Positions 1 through 7,023 of a stretch of DNA of 11,094 nt are shown piece after piece (position 1 is the stretch's first letter; each line of letters begins with the position of its first letter). Source of the stretch: an uncultured Chloroflexaceae bacterium (GTDB lineage Bacteria > Chloroflexota > Chloroflexia > Chloroflexales > Chloroflexaceae); assembly GCA_937141995.1 (NCBI GenBank), contig CAKZQX010000985.1, positions 1 through 11,094 on the forward strand. The letters run 5' to 3'. The position numbers were made by a program, and so were the translations under genes. The notes below the pieces were generated by a model. It searched no databases, had not been told where the DNA came from, and saw only the letters and a list, made by a program, of their open reading frames with translations.

Positions 1-1596
1 CCAGTAGCTCCGCACAATGTCGTAGCCGGACACCCCCGCCTGTCCCAGGAAGACCGCAACCAGTTCGTGGGCCGATTTCCCGCCGTAGAGCGGCTCGATA
101 ATCGGCTGCACGATGGAGGCCACACCATTGAAGGAGAGCGCATCGCTCCAGGACTCCAGGAAGTGGGCGCCGGGAAGATGCCAGGTTGCCAGTGCTGAAG
201 TCTCATCAAAGAAGAGGCTCTGGTGAATGGTCGTTCCCACATTGGCGAGTTTCGACCCAAAGTCCAGGTCGGCCGGTGCATCATAGACCGGGTTGCCGCC
301 GATGATCAGCAGCATCTGCACCTCGCCGGCCTCCATCGCCGTGACCAGTTCGCGCAGGGACTCGGTCTGGTTGACCGGGTTGGCTTCGACCGGTTCGATA
401 TAGACGACGGTGGTGCCGACATTGCCCAGTTGCTGGTTGATAGCGTGGGCCAGGGCATGCACAACGGGTGGCTGGTTGTCACCGGCCAGAACCAGGCCGG
501 CTCCCTGGTTCTCCTGGAGGTCGCTCACCAGCGCGTCGATCCACTCGGACGAAACGGCGGCGGGCAGTTCGGGGGCGGTGACATCGGCAACACCCAGGCG
601 CTGCGCTACCACCCGCGCCACTGCTTCAATCTCGCTGGCCCGCAGCGGCTGCCGATGGTCGGCGACCGAACCGGTGATCGACGGGGTACTCTCCACCACG
701 TAGAGGCGGTTCATCTCAAGATTATCCAGGCGTACCCGTCGCCGGCTCATAAACTCGCGCGCATAGCGCACCGAGCCCGGATCATTCAGCAAGAAGTTTG
801 AGTCGAGCGAGAGGATCACATTGGCCTGGCTGAAGCGGTAAATATTGTCGGTAAACTCACCAAAGGCCAGTTGCGCGCCCTGCCGTACATTATCGTTCCC
901 AACCGGATTGTAGCGATGCCACTGTGCCGATGGTAAAGCCTCCTGGAGCGCCTGCATCTGGCTCGCCAGGGTCGGCGATGTCACCGTCTGGGTCAGGATA
1001 CGCAGTCCTGCGCCGCCCGCCGCCCGGAGTTCGTCCAGTTGCGGGGCAATGGTGTTGACAAAGTTATCCCAACTGCTGACGGCATCACCCTGCCGCACAT
1101 CCTGGGAGCGGTCCGGGTCATACATCGTCAAAATCTCAGCCTGCGTAAACACATCGGCTGCGCCCAGGCTGGCGGGATGTTCCGGGTTACCACTAATGAA
1201 TGTTGGCCGTCCCATATGACTCTCGACCAGCACTCCCATAGCATAGCCGCGTGGTGTTGCGACTGAGGCATAGTAGGCCGGGATACCGGGCGTGAGATAT
1301 TCCTGCTCCGGCATGGCGTTCGTGTAAGGTGCAATCCGCTCAACCGGCTGGCGGCGACACGAGGTCAGCCCGGCCAGGGCCAGCGATGCGCCCATGATCT
1401 TCAGGAACGTGCGTCGGCTCAGCGAGTCGTCCCATTCTGCCGCCCCCTGTGGGAACTCACGATGTAGGAACTCCTGAAATTCCCGGGTTTCGGCAACTTC
1501 TTCCAGGCTGCGCCAGTATTGCTGGCCCTTGGCCCCGGCGAGACGTTCGCGGATCTGCGCCAGATCAACACGTTCGTTGTCACTGTTTGTTGTCAT
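1..1596 (-). CDS. actB: Alternative Complex III subunit ActB, molybdopterin-oxidoreductase-like (3' part cut by window edge)
   Basis: The frame is open from the ATG at 1596 to the left edge, giving 532 codons with no stop; the family is usually about 1000 residues, so roughly half is missing. The N-terminus is a cytoplasmic stretch of about 60 residues, then a twin-arginine signal SRRTFLKI (Arg61-Arg62), a short hydrophobic segment and a lipobox-like LTSC ending at Cys80. This predicts Tat export and perhaps lipid anchoring on the outer face. The rest resembles a molybdopterin oxidoreductase domain, for example a GDNQPPVVHALAHAIN stretch and IGGNPVYDAPADLDF. In characterised ACIII this domain lacks the cofactor, and a ferredoxin-like part carrying Fe-S clusters follows; that part would lie outside the window. 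The gene follows actA by 18 bp, the usual act order, so co-transcription is likely. The ribosome site is weak. The family is confident; absence of the cofactor is known for the family, not seen here. Confidence 0.9.
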   Translation of the reverse strand, partial: MTTNSDNERVDLAQIRERLAGAKGQQYWRSLEEVAETREFQEFLHREFPQGAAEWDDSLSRRTFLKIMGASLALAGLTSCRRQPVERIAPYTNAMPEQEYLTPGIPAYYASVATPRGYAMGVLVESHMGRPTFISGNPEHPASLGAADVFTQAEILTMYDPDRSQDVRQGDAVSSWDNFVNTIAPQLDELRAAGGAGLRILTQTVTSPTLASQMQALQEALPSAQWHRYNPVGNDNVRQGAQLAFGEFTDNIYRFSQANVILSLDSNFLLNDPGSVRYAREFMSRRRVRLDNLEMNRLYVVESTPSITGSVADHRQPLRASEIEAVARVVAQRLGVADVTAPELPAAVSSEWIDALVSDLQENQGAGLVLAGDNQPPVVHALAHAINQQLGNVGTTVVYIEPVEANPVNQTESLRELVTAMEAGEVQMLLIIGGNPVYDAPADLDFGSKLANVGTTIHQSLFFDETSALATWHLPGAHFLESWSDALSFNGVASIVQPIIEPLYGGKSAHELVAVFLGQAGVSGYDIVRSYW

Positions 1597-1614
1597 ATGC
1601 GTACTACTCTAGTC

Positions 1615-2280
1615 CTATCGATGACAGATATAGCAGTTGCTGAGACGGCTTACGTTAATGTCGTATTCCTTGAGAAGCTGTTGCCCAAGCACAAGCTGGT
1701 CGTCTGGTCGCTGCCAGTCCATATTGTAGACTTCTTCGGCCGGACGGAGATATTGCTCCGGGTTGCGATGGCAGTCAAGACACCAGCCCATAAACAGCCC
1801 TTCGGTCTTCCAGACAACTTCCATCTCGTTGACCTGGCCGTGACACTCGGTACAACCGACACCGTTGTTTACATGAACATTGTGGTTGAAGTAGACAAAG
1901 TCGGGTAAGTCATGGACGCGCTGCCAGAGAATCGGTTCACCCGTTTCCCAGCTTTGCCAGATGGGTTGTACCCGAGGACTGTCGCGTTTGACCTGAGTGT
2001 GACAGGTGACACAGGTCTCGGTTGGCGGAATGTTGGCAAAGTGCGATTGATCGACGGAGGTGTGACAGTAACGACAGTCGGTTCCGACGACTCCGGCATG
2101 CGCATAGTGACTAAACGCAACCGGCTGTTCAATAGCGATGTTTACCTGTCTCCAGAAGTTTGATCGAAAAAATACGATCAGGATGAGCAAAAGCTCTACG
2201 GCGATGAGCGCACCAACAAAGATCGTGACGCGAGCCAGCTTGTTGATACGTGGACGAAAGAGTTGAGGTCGTCTTTCCAT
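1615..2280 (-). CDS. actA: Alternative Complex III pentaheme cytochrome c subunit ActA
   Basis: This 221-residue protein has a single N-terminal membrane helix (about residues 17-38) that acts as an uncleaved anchor, then a periplasmic domain with five CxxCH haem c sites: Cys69-His73 (CRYCH), Cys90-His94 (CVTCH), Cys143-His147 (CTECH), Cys167-His171 (CLDCH) and Cys216-His220 (CYICH). The last site is one residue from the C-terminus. Five haems, one anchor and a following Tat-exported molybdopterin-like subunit match ActA of Chloroflexus-type Alternative Complex III, where ActA and another cytochrome carry electrons from menaquinol oxidation to soluble acceptors. It appears to be the first gene of the operon here, since the upstream region is a long divergent intergenic stretch. 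The ATG at 2280 is the only start giving a complete anchor. Other multihaem NrfH/NapC-like proteins are possible in principle, but actB next door argues against that. Confidence 0.92.
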   Translation of the reverse strand: MERRPQLFRPRINKLARVTIFVGALIAVELLLILIVFFRSNFWRQVNIAIEQPVAFSHYAHAGVVGTDCRYCHTSVDQSHFANIPPTETCVTCHTQVKRDSPRVQPIWQSWETGEPILWQRVHDLPDFVYFNHNVHVNNGVGCTECHGQVNEMEVVWKTEGLFMGWCLDCHRNPEQYLRPAEEVYNMDWQRPDDQLVLGQQLLKEYDINVSRLSNCYICHR

Positions 2281-2439
2281 GTGGGAGCCTTATCTAGAAC
2301 TTAGGTCCACCAGGGGAGGCATTGTACCCATTCAATTTGCATAATAGGAAAGTTCTTATGTATTATAAGCACAACTTGTTTTTGTGTCAAACAGGTACTC
2401 TTCGCACAAATACCACCTCCCATCGGCGCGTTGTTGCTT

Positions 2440-2468
2440 ATTATACAATGGCTTGCCCCCACATTATA
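2440..2468 (-). promoter_or_regulatory. Candidate -10 elements for the actAB operon
   Basis: Read on the minus strand, perfect TATAAT hexamers lie at 2463-2468 and 2440-2445, 160-190 bp upstream of the actA start in AT-rich DNA. No consensus -35 is present at the right spacing, so this is only a candidate. A transcript from here would carry a long leader. Confidence 0.25.
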
Positions 2469-2548
2469 CCACTTCAGGTAACAGACTTTGTACAAATACT
2501 TCACTTTTGGGTGAATTTCATGCAACTATTCTGCCCCGACCGGCCCAC

Positions 2549-2570
2549 GCCGGCATGCCGGGTGCCGGCA
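2549..2570. repeat. GC-rich palindrome cluster between divergent promoters
   Basis: CCGGCATGCCGG (2550-2561) is a perfect 12-bp palindrome and TGCCGGCA (2563-2570) a perfect 8-bp palindrome. The arms GCCGGCA and TGCCGGC can also pair across a 7-nt loop. The cluster lies between the candidate actA and EI24-gene promoters, a place suited to a shared operator. Regulator binding is inference. Confidence 0.35.
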
Positions 2571-2613
2571 GACGTGCGGCAGCGCGTCCCTCCCGAAACA
2601 ACCTCGATTGCAT

Positions 2614-2643
2614 TTGACAACCGGATAGAAGTGATGTTTCAAT
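2614..2643 (+). promoter_or_regulatory. Candidate sigma-70 type promoter for the EI24-family gene
   Basis: A perfect TTGACA (2614-2619) is followed after 18 bp by TTCAAT (2638-2643), which matches 4 of 6 bases of the -10 consensus. It is the best promoter-like pair upstream of the gene at 2738 and would give a leader of roughly 85 nt. Confidence 0.4.
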
Positions 2644-2658
2644 GGGCATGAAATAATT

Positions 2659-2716
2659 TCACCCGGCACCGGGGCGCACGGCCGCTGACCGGCCCGCACC
2701 TCGATCCGCCGGGTGA
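2659..2716 (+). other. Inverted repeat in the leader of the EI24-family gene
   Basis: TCACCCGGC (2659-2667) pairs perfectly with GCCGGGTGA (2708-2716) across a 40-nt GC-rich loop. The stem would form in the 5' leader just upstream of the ribosome site near 2726. It could affect translation or mRNA stability; it does not match a riboswitch I recognise. Confidence 0.3.
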
Positions 2717-2737
2717 GCAACAACAGAGGGAAACACA

Positions 2738-3517
2738 ATGGCAGGCGAGAAAAATTTCCGGCCCCCATCCGGAGGTGGGCCCAGCGGACTGATTGCCGGG
2801 CTGACCTATCCATTCCAGGCACTGGGGGTGCTCAATCGTACCCGCAGTCTGTGGCGCTACATCCTTATCCCACTCCTGATCAATCTGTTGGTTGGTGTGG
2901 TACTGTACGCTTCCCTGCTCTTTGCCGGCTTCCGCTTTATCGGCACAACAACGGCAGATTTTCCGGCGGCGTTTCAGGTACTTCTGCAGGCGCTGCTGGG
3001 GATCGGGTTGCTGGTTGTGCTGGGCTTTGTGCTGGTGCGGTTTGGGGTAGTGCTGGGTTCGCCCTGGTATGGGCAACTCTCGGAGCGGCTCGAGCAGATC
3101 TACACAGGGCGCACGCTGTCACCCGAGCCGACAAGCGCGCGGACAATCCTCCGGGATATCTGGCGGGCGCTGGCATTTGAACTGAAAAAGCTGCTGGTGG
3201 TGGTGGTCATCGGGCTGCCGCTGCTGCTGCTCAACTTTTTCCCGCCCTTTGGGCCACCGCTGGCCTCGGCCGGCGGGATTGTGCTGGGCGTAACCATCGC
3301 CTGCCTGGATTTTCTGGACCCACCGCTGGAGCGGCGGCGGCTGCGCTTTCGGGATAAGCTGGGGGCTATTCGTAATGCCCTACCGGCCAGCGGGGGGTTT
3401 GGCCTGATCTGCTTTGGCCTGATCACCATTCCGTTCCTCAATCTCTTTTCCATTCCGCTCTGCATCACCGCCGGAACGCTCTTCTTTTGTGATCAGATCG
3501 ATAGTGATCAAAAGTAA
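2738..3517 (+). CDS. EI24/CysZ-like domain integral membrane protein
   Basis: The 259-residue protein is dominated by hydrophobic segments at about residues 41-65, 82-106, 151-168, 175-193 and 219-236. The spaced motifs SPWYGQLSERLE (108-119), DPPLERRRLRFRDKL (194-208) and PFLNLFSIPLCITAGTLFF (232-250) are the typical signature of the EI24 family, which includes CysZ sulfate permeases. The ATG at 2738 is preceded at good distance by AGAGGG. No cysteine biosynthesis gene is in view, so a sulfate-transport role cannot be claimed; many bacterial members have no known substrate. A candidate promoter lies at 2614-2643. The gene ends 22 bp from the convergent response-regulator gene with no clear terminator between them. 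The family is confident, the role unknown. Confidence 0.85.
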   Translation: MAGEKNFRPPSGGGPSGLIAGLTYPFQALGVLNRTRSLWRYILIPLLINLLVGVVLYASLLFAGFRFIGTTTADFPAAFQVLLQALLGIGLLVVLGFVLVRFGVVLGSPWYGQLSERLEQIYTGRTLSPEPTSARTILRDIWRALAFELKKLLVVVVIGLPLLLLNFFPPFGPPLASAGGIVLGVTIACLDFLDPPLERRRLRFRDKLGAIRNALPASGGFGLICFGLITIPFLNLFSIPLCITAGTLFFCDQIDSDQK

Positions 3518-3539
3518 AAATAGGCCGAGGCGTTAACCG

Positions 3540-4292
3540 CTACCCGGCCAGTCCGGACAGTTCAAACGGTATCCACTCGCCGCGCGCATCAAGGGTGTGG
3601 GGCGTCCCGTCTTCGTCCCACATGATCAGCCGCCCGACATGGACAATAATCGCGGCACGGGTGCGCGCAACCTTCTCATCGGTGGTGCTGCTGCTTAATC
3701 CCCAGGCGGCATAGATCTGCCCATTTGTCCGGCTAATGCTCCGCTTGTCACGCAGGCCCAGGCGTGCGGCGATCTGCTCATTGCTCATGCCCTGCGCCAG
3801 CATCTGCGCAACAATCTGCTCGTTCGGTTCCAGTAGCGCCATGGGGGACTGCTCATCCTTCTGGCGTACCTCCTGCACCCGCGACTCAATCTCCGGGTCG
3901 ATAAAGCTCCGCCCCGCGACCGCATCCCGGATCAGCGGCACGATCATCTGCGGCAGCAGATAGCTCGACTTGCGCACATAGGCGTAGTGGCTCAGGATGC
4001 CGGAACTGCGGAAGGCGCGGTAGAAGGAGTCATCATCCTGGATCGAGTAGAAGACCACCGGCAGCCGGGGAAACTCGCGCCGGATGGCGACAGCGGCCTC
4101 GATCCCGTTTAGTTCCCCCGCCAGTTGCACATCCATCAGGATCACGTCGGGCGGACTGTTCAGGCAGTAGGCCAGCGCCTCCTCGCCGCTGCCACAGGCA
4201 TGCACGACCTGCACCGCATCGGTGGCATTTAGCCCGGCGCAGAGGGCCGGCCGCAACTTCGCATTATCCTCAACGACAAGCAGGTTATGCAT
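3540..4292 (-). CDS. NarL/FixJ-like response regulator (receiver plus LuxR-type helix-turn-helix)
   Basis: Residues 1-125 form a receiver domain with acidic pocket Glu8-Asp9, phospho-acceptor Asp54 (VILMDVQLAG), the conserved Ser83 and Lys108 (YVRKS). Residues about 150-200 hold a LuxR/GerE-like helix-turn-helix, MSNEQIAARLGL then a recognition-helix region. A tail of about 50 residues follows that is not part of the standard fold. At 250 residues it is longer than usual (about 215), because of this tail and the linker. The start is well supported: GGAGG at 4300-4304 lies 7 bases upstream of the ATG. No kinase gene is adjacent; the nearest is the hybrid kinase 3.7 kb away, with which pairing is unproven. 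The targets are unknown; autoregulation through the inverted repeat at 4392-4424 is possible. Confidence 0.9.
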   Translation of the reverse strand: MHNLLVVEDNAKLRPALCAGLNATDAVQVVHACGSGEEALAYCLNSPPDVILMDVQLAGELNGIEAAVAIRREFPRLPVVFYSIQDDDSFYRAFRSSGILSHYAYVRKSSYLLPQMIVPLIRDAVAGRSFIDPEIESRVQEVRQKDEQSPMALLEPNEQIVAQMLAQGMSNEQIAARLGLRDKRSISRTNGQIYAAWGLSSSTTDEKVARTRAAIIVHVGRLIMWDEDGTPHTLDARGEWIPFELSGLAG

Positions 4293-4385
4293 GCTGGTTC
4301 CTCCGCTGCTAGATCGAGACGACCAGAAAGGCCGGCACGATTCTCAGGAGATCTACCAGCAGGGTAGCATACGACCGTCCCCCCC

Positions 4386-4391
4386 TGTCAA
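4386..4391 (-). promoter_or_regulatory. Candidate -35 element of the response-regulator gene
   Basis: A perfect TTGACA on the minus strand lies about 95 bp upstream of the response-regulator start and directly abuts the inverted repeat at 4392-4424. The downstream -10 is poor; TACCCT (4361-4366) at 19 bp is the best I find. The evidence is therefore partial. Confidence 0.3.
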
Positions 4392-4424
4392 GCACCTGAG
4401 TGCGCACCGTCTGCACTCGGGTGC
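4392..4424. repeat. 12-bp inverted repeat between divergent genes
   Basis: GCACCTGAGTGC (4392-4403) and GCACTCGGGTGC (4413-4424) are complementary except for one T/G pair and are separated by 9 bases. No T-run follows on either strand, so it is not a standard terminator. Its position immediately upstream of a minus-strand TTGACA and about 85 bp before the small plus-strand gene suits a regulator binding site. Confidence 0.45.
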
Positions 4425-4509
4425 CCCGGCATGTGACTCTAAGGCGTAGCGGCATGCGGGGCATCTACGCTATGCTATAACCGGGGAACGATAGAAAGGG
4501 GACAACATT

Positions 4510-4710
4510 ATGGAAAACCTGGTGATGTTCGCACTGGTCGCATTTATCGTCCTGGCTCTGCTGCGCTACCTGCTGTTTGAGCCACGCCCACCACAGATTA
4601 TCTATGTGGAGACAAAACCCCAGGCGGAACCGGAAGAGTCGCAAGGCAACGGCTGCCTGTCACTGATTATTCTCTGGGTTGTAATCGCCGCGGCGCTCTG
4701 GGTTGCCTGA
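4510..4710 (+). CDS. Small two-helix membrane protein of unknown function
   Basis: The 66-residue product has a hydrophobic segment at residues 4-23, a charged and proline-rich link (PRPPQIIYVETKPQAEPEES), and a second hydrophobic segment at 49-65, a helical-hairpin arrangement. A purine-rich AAAGGGG lies 8 bases upstream of the ATG. The gene is divergent from the response regulator and ends 85 bp before the radical SAM gene, so it could share a transcript with the latter. I recognise no family. The clean hydrophobic pattern and ribosome site make it a likely real gene. Confidence 0.65.
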   Translation: MENLVMFALVAFIVLALLRYLLFEPRPPQIIYVETKPQAEPEESQGNGCLSLIILWVVIAAALWVA

Positions 4711-4795
4711 CACCGCCTGATACAACAATGACTATGGTGCAAGATGCACCCAACAATCGGCCGGAACCTCCCTGACCGATTCCAGGAGCAGTACA

Positions 4796-6226
4796 ATGCA
4801 TGTAAAAATGATCTTACCCGCCCTGACCGAAGCCCACAGCCCGTTCTGGCGACCAATTAAATATTCGCTTTTTCCACCGCTGGGACTGGCAACCCTGGCA
4901 GGATATCTACGGGAAGATGACCTGGTGACCATCCAGGACGAACATGTTGAGTCGCTTGACCTGGAAGACACGCCCGATCTGGTTGTGATTCAGGTATACA
5001 TCACTTCTGCCTATCGGGCTTATGCCCTGGCTGACTACTACCGGCAAAAAGGTGCGCATGTTGCGCTCGGTGGGCTGCATGTCACGTCTTTGCCTGACGA
5101 GGCCGCTCGCCACGCCGATACAATTTTTATCGGGCCGGGTGAAGATACCTGGCCCGCCTTTCTGTCCGACTTTCGCGCCGGTAACCCGGCTCCGGTCTAC
5201 CGTTCACACCAGCGCACCCTGGCAGGGTTGCCGCCGGTACGCCGCGACCTGATTAAGCGTCACCTCTATCTGGTGCCCAACTCACTTGTCGTGTCACGCG
5301 GTTGCCCGTATGCGTGCGATTTCTGCTACAAAGAAGCGTTCTTTCACGGCGGCAAATCATTTTACACTCAGACAGTCGATGCGGCCCTGGCCGAGATCGA
5401 ACGACTGCCGGGACGCCACCTCTATTTTCTGGATGATCATCTGTTTGGCGATCCCCGCTTTGCGACAGCCCTCTTTGCAGGAATGCAGGGTATGGGACGG
5501 CTCTGGCAGGCGGCCGGTACGGTACAGGCCGTGCTGAAGCCGGGTTTGCTGGAACAGGCGGTGGCAAGCGGCCTGCGCAGCCTGTTTATCGGGTTTGAAA
5601 CGCTCAATCCCCGCAATCTTACGGCACAGCACAAATATCATAATCTCAATCGAGACTATAACGCCGCTATCCGGCGCTTACATGACCTGGGTGTGATGGT
5701 TAACGGCAGCTTTGTTTTTGGTATGGATGACGATGACGAGTCGGTATTTGATCGCACGGTCGCCTGGGCTATTGAGCAAGGGATTGAGACGGCAACATTT
5801 CATATCCTGACACCGTATCCCGGTACAGTCCTTCAGCAAAAGCTACTGCGAGAGCAGCGGATCATGAGCACGCACTGGGAGCGGTACGATACCCGTCATG
5901 CCGTTTACCAACCGGCCGGAATGTCCCCGGCAACGCTTGAGGCCGGTTATTGGCGCGCCTATCACGAGTTTTACCGCTGGGATGCGATTGTGAAAGCCGC
6001 CTGGACCAAGCCCGGATGGGGCGAGCGCCTGCGGCATATCGCCTATACCGGCGGTTGGAAGAAATTTGAGCCACTCTGGGATGGGATTATCCGGATGCGA
6101 CAGGTAGCGCATCTGCTGCCACTACTCGAGTCGCTGCTTGATGGTGCCGGCAACCCGGCAAATCGGGTATTGTCGGGGAACAAGGTAAGCGACACAGCCG
6201 GCAGTACACCCCAACCGGATGCGTAA
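4796..6226 (+). CDS. B12-binding domain radical SAM protein
   Basis: The 476-residue protein starts with a cobalamin-binding-like Rossmann domain (about residues 1-130; PPLGLATLAGYLRE, DEHVESLD, LGGLHVTSLPDEA and FIGPGEDTWP are characteristic stretches). A radical SAM core follows with Cys170, Cys174 and Cys177 in RGCPYACDFCY, which bind the [4Fe-4S] cluster that cleaves S-adenosylmethionine. Downstream are family-typical segments FIGFETLNPRNL and VNGSFVFGMDDDD, then a C-terminal region of about 120 residues. Relatives methylate or rearrange unreactive carbons in hopanoids, tetrapyrroles and antibiotics; the substrate here cannot be read from sequence. The usual cobalamin-ligand motif DxHxxG is only partly matched (Asp48-Glu-His50, then Ser instead of Gly), common in this class. 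AGGAG at 4783-4787 supports the start. The last 20 residues are polar and probably disordered. Confidence 0.88.
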   Translation: MHVKMILPALTEAHSPFWRPIKYSLFPPLGLATLAGYLREDDLVTIQDEHVESLDLEDTPDLVVIQVYITSAYRAYALADYYRQKGAHVALGGLHVTSLPDEAARHADTIFIGPGEDTWPAFLSDFRAGNPAPVYRSHQRTLAGLPPVRRDLIKRHLYLVPNSLVVSRGCPYACDFCYKEAFFHGGKSFYTQTVDAALAEIERLPGRHLYFLDDHLFGDPRFATALFAGMQGMGRLWQAAGTVQAVLKPGLLEQAVASGLRSLFIGFETLNPRNLTAQHKYHNLNRDYNAAIRRLHDLGVMVNGSFVFGMDDDDESVFDRTVAWAIEQGIETATFHILTPYPGTVLQQKLLREQRIMSTHWERYDTRHAVYQPAGMSPATLEAGYWRAYHEFYRWDAIVKAAWTKPGWGERLRHIAYTGGWKKFEPLWDGIIRMRQVAHLLPLLESLLDGAGNPANRVLSGNKVSDTAGSTPQPDA

Positions 6227-6266
6227 AGCTCCGTAGCAAAGGGTACAATCCCGACAGGAGGACAGC

Positions 6267-6422
6267 ATGGCTTCAACCACATTCAGCTTTGGCGGCACCC
6301 AGTTGGGCTGGACGCTGAGTCCATTCTTTGGCGAGCCGGATATGCCGTTCATTCTCTTCCGCGAGATCGAGAGCAACTTCTATATCGGTGCGCTGGACCT
6401 GTTCTTCCGGTTGTTTAGCTAA
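6267..6422 (+). CDS. Small hypothetical protein (51 residues)
   Basis: This short frame starts at an ATG 5 bases after a strong AGGAGG (6256-6261), 40 bp downstream of the radical SAM gene, and so probably shares its transcript. The product begins MASTTFSFGGTQLGWTLSP and ends in the hydrophobic, aromatic GALDLFFRLFS. It has no clear membrane helix and no family I recognise. It ends only 4 bp before the left terminal repeat of the mobile element at 6427, so the insertion may have shortened an originally longer gene or removed a terminator. The ribosome site is the main support. Confidence 0.55.
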   Translation: MASTTFSFGGTQLGWTLSPFFGEPDMPFILFREIESNFYIGALDLFFRLFS

Positions 6423-6426
6423 CCGA

Positions 6427-6621
6427 CAGGAGTTACCCGGTGGTTGCTCAGATTGGACATTTGACCAGGTGAAAGCCGGATTCGCCTGCGGCAGCATGGT
6501 ACGTTTTTATCTTTTTCACAAAAACGTTGCAACTTTTGCAACGTTTTTGTGAAGAAGAATAGAATCTCCCGCCCTGCCGGAGGCGAAAATTCCTTTTAGG
6601 TGAGCAACCGCGTAACTCCTG
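6427..6621. mobile_element. MITE-like element with terminal inverted repeats and central hairpin, copy A
   Basis: The 195-bp element is bounded by CAGGAGTTACCCGG then TGGTTGCTCA on the left (6427-6450), and on the right (6601-6621) by TGAGCAACC then GCGTAACTCCTG, the reverse complement apart from one base and a 3-base gap. It has no coding capacity. Its centre is a long hairpin (6511-6557). The reverse complement shares blocks in the same order with copy B at 9946-10139: GCCTCCGGCAGGG, a GATTC block, CTTCTTCACAAA and GCCGCAGGCG. Size, ends and lack of genes fit a non-autonomous transposon moved by a transposase elsewhere. The flanks AACCGA and AACTGA match at 5 of 6 bases, too weak to call a target duplication. 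Confidence 0.75.
6511..6557. repeat. Long near-perfect hairpin inside element copy A
   Basis: TTCACAAAAACGTTGCAA (6515-6532) is perfectly complementary to TTGCAACGTTTTTGTGAA (6536-6553) around a 3-base loop. Four more outer pairs, one of them T-G, extend the stem to 22 bp (6511-6532 with 6536-6557). There is no T-run after the stem in either direction, so it is not a standard terminator. Confidence 0.9.
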
Positions 6622-6645
6622 AACTGAACCTGAGAGCATACAAAC

Positions 6646-7023
6646 ATGGAAACAACTGTAACCCACGACATAGAGGGAATGGTGAAACTGGGCATCGTTA
6701 TGCTGGTAGCCGTAGGCGCGGTGCTGCTCCTGCTGCGCGTGAGTGACCGGGGGCGCGCGCAACGTGACGCCTGGCTGGTCGGCTACCCGCCCGACATCTT
6801 CCCGGCGCAGGCGCTTACCCGGAGCGGGCCGCTGGCGGTGCTGGCAGCCACCCAGTCCCGGCTGATCTCGCTCTACCGGCAGATGCCCGCGCAGTCCGAC
6901 CTGACGATCTGGCTGGGGGCATTTCTCCGGGAGCTACGCGCAATCATGGACACGGCCTACCGGGTCGCCGTTGTCACCCAGGTCTACGGCCAGACAGCGC
7001 ATTTGGAGCGACTGGTCGCCTAG
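6646..7023 (+). CDS. Small N-terminally membrane-anchored protein, probably truncated by an amber codon
   Basis: The 125-residue product has one hydrophobic segment at about residues 12-31, then a positively charged border (RVSDRGRAQRD) and a soluble, mostly helical part. It ends at a TAG at 7021-7023, but the same frame stays open for another 46 codons to a TGA at 7162-7164, with G or C at about 70% of third positions as in real genes here. The simplest reading is a CAG-to-TAG nonsense change in a 172-residue protein; suppression or readthrough is possible. The gene starts 24 bp after the right end of mobile element copy A, which therefore supplies its upstream region. The ribosome site (TGAGAG) is weak. 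I recognise no family. Confidence 0.6.
   Translation: METTVTHDIEGMVKLGIVMLVAVGAVLLLLRVSDRGRAQRDAWLVGYPPDIFPAQALTRSGPLAVLAATQSRLISLYRQMPAQSDLTIWLGAFLRELRAIMDTAYRVAVVTQVYGQTAHLERLVA

Larger units (their letters stand above)
2281..2737. promoter_or_regulatory. Divergent intergenic control region between actA and the EI24-family gene
   Basis: This 457-bp stretch has no convincing gene. The half nearer actA (about 2320-2520) is clearly AT-rich. The half nearer the EI24 gene is GC-rich and full of inverted repeats. Both flanking genes must be transcribed outwards from here. On the minus strand two TATAAT hexamers occur at 2463-2468 and 2440-2445, possible -10 boxes for actA, though neither has a good -35 partner. 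Short open frames here have no recognisable protein features and overlap the palindromes. Confidence 0.55.

Noticed and set aside
223..801. Long plus-strand open frame of 192 codons
   Set aside because: It lies wholly within actB on the opposite strand, whose product shows Tat signal and family features. The plus-strand product is low-complexity and has no ribosome site.
2526..3076. Minus-strand open frames over the EI24-gene start and promoter region
   Set aside because: They overlap the clear EI24 protein and palindromic DNA, and their products are rich in Arg, Cys and Pro with no recognisable fold.
3518..3539. Bidirectional terminator between the convergent EI24 and response-regulator genes
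   Set aside because: The 22-bp gap has only the short palindrome GTTAAC and no stem with a T-run.
6511..6557. Rho-independent terminator
   Set aside because: The stem is AT-rich and no T-run follows the 3' arm on either strand; T-runs lie inside the stem. The same holds for the stem at 10010-10056.
6421..6627. Target duplication AACCGA/AACTGA around element copy A
   Set aside because: Only 5 of 6 bases match and the length differs from the copy B repeat; chance is a sufficient explanation.
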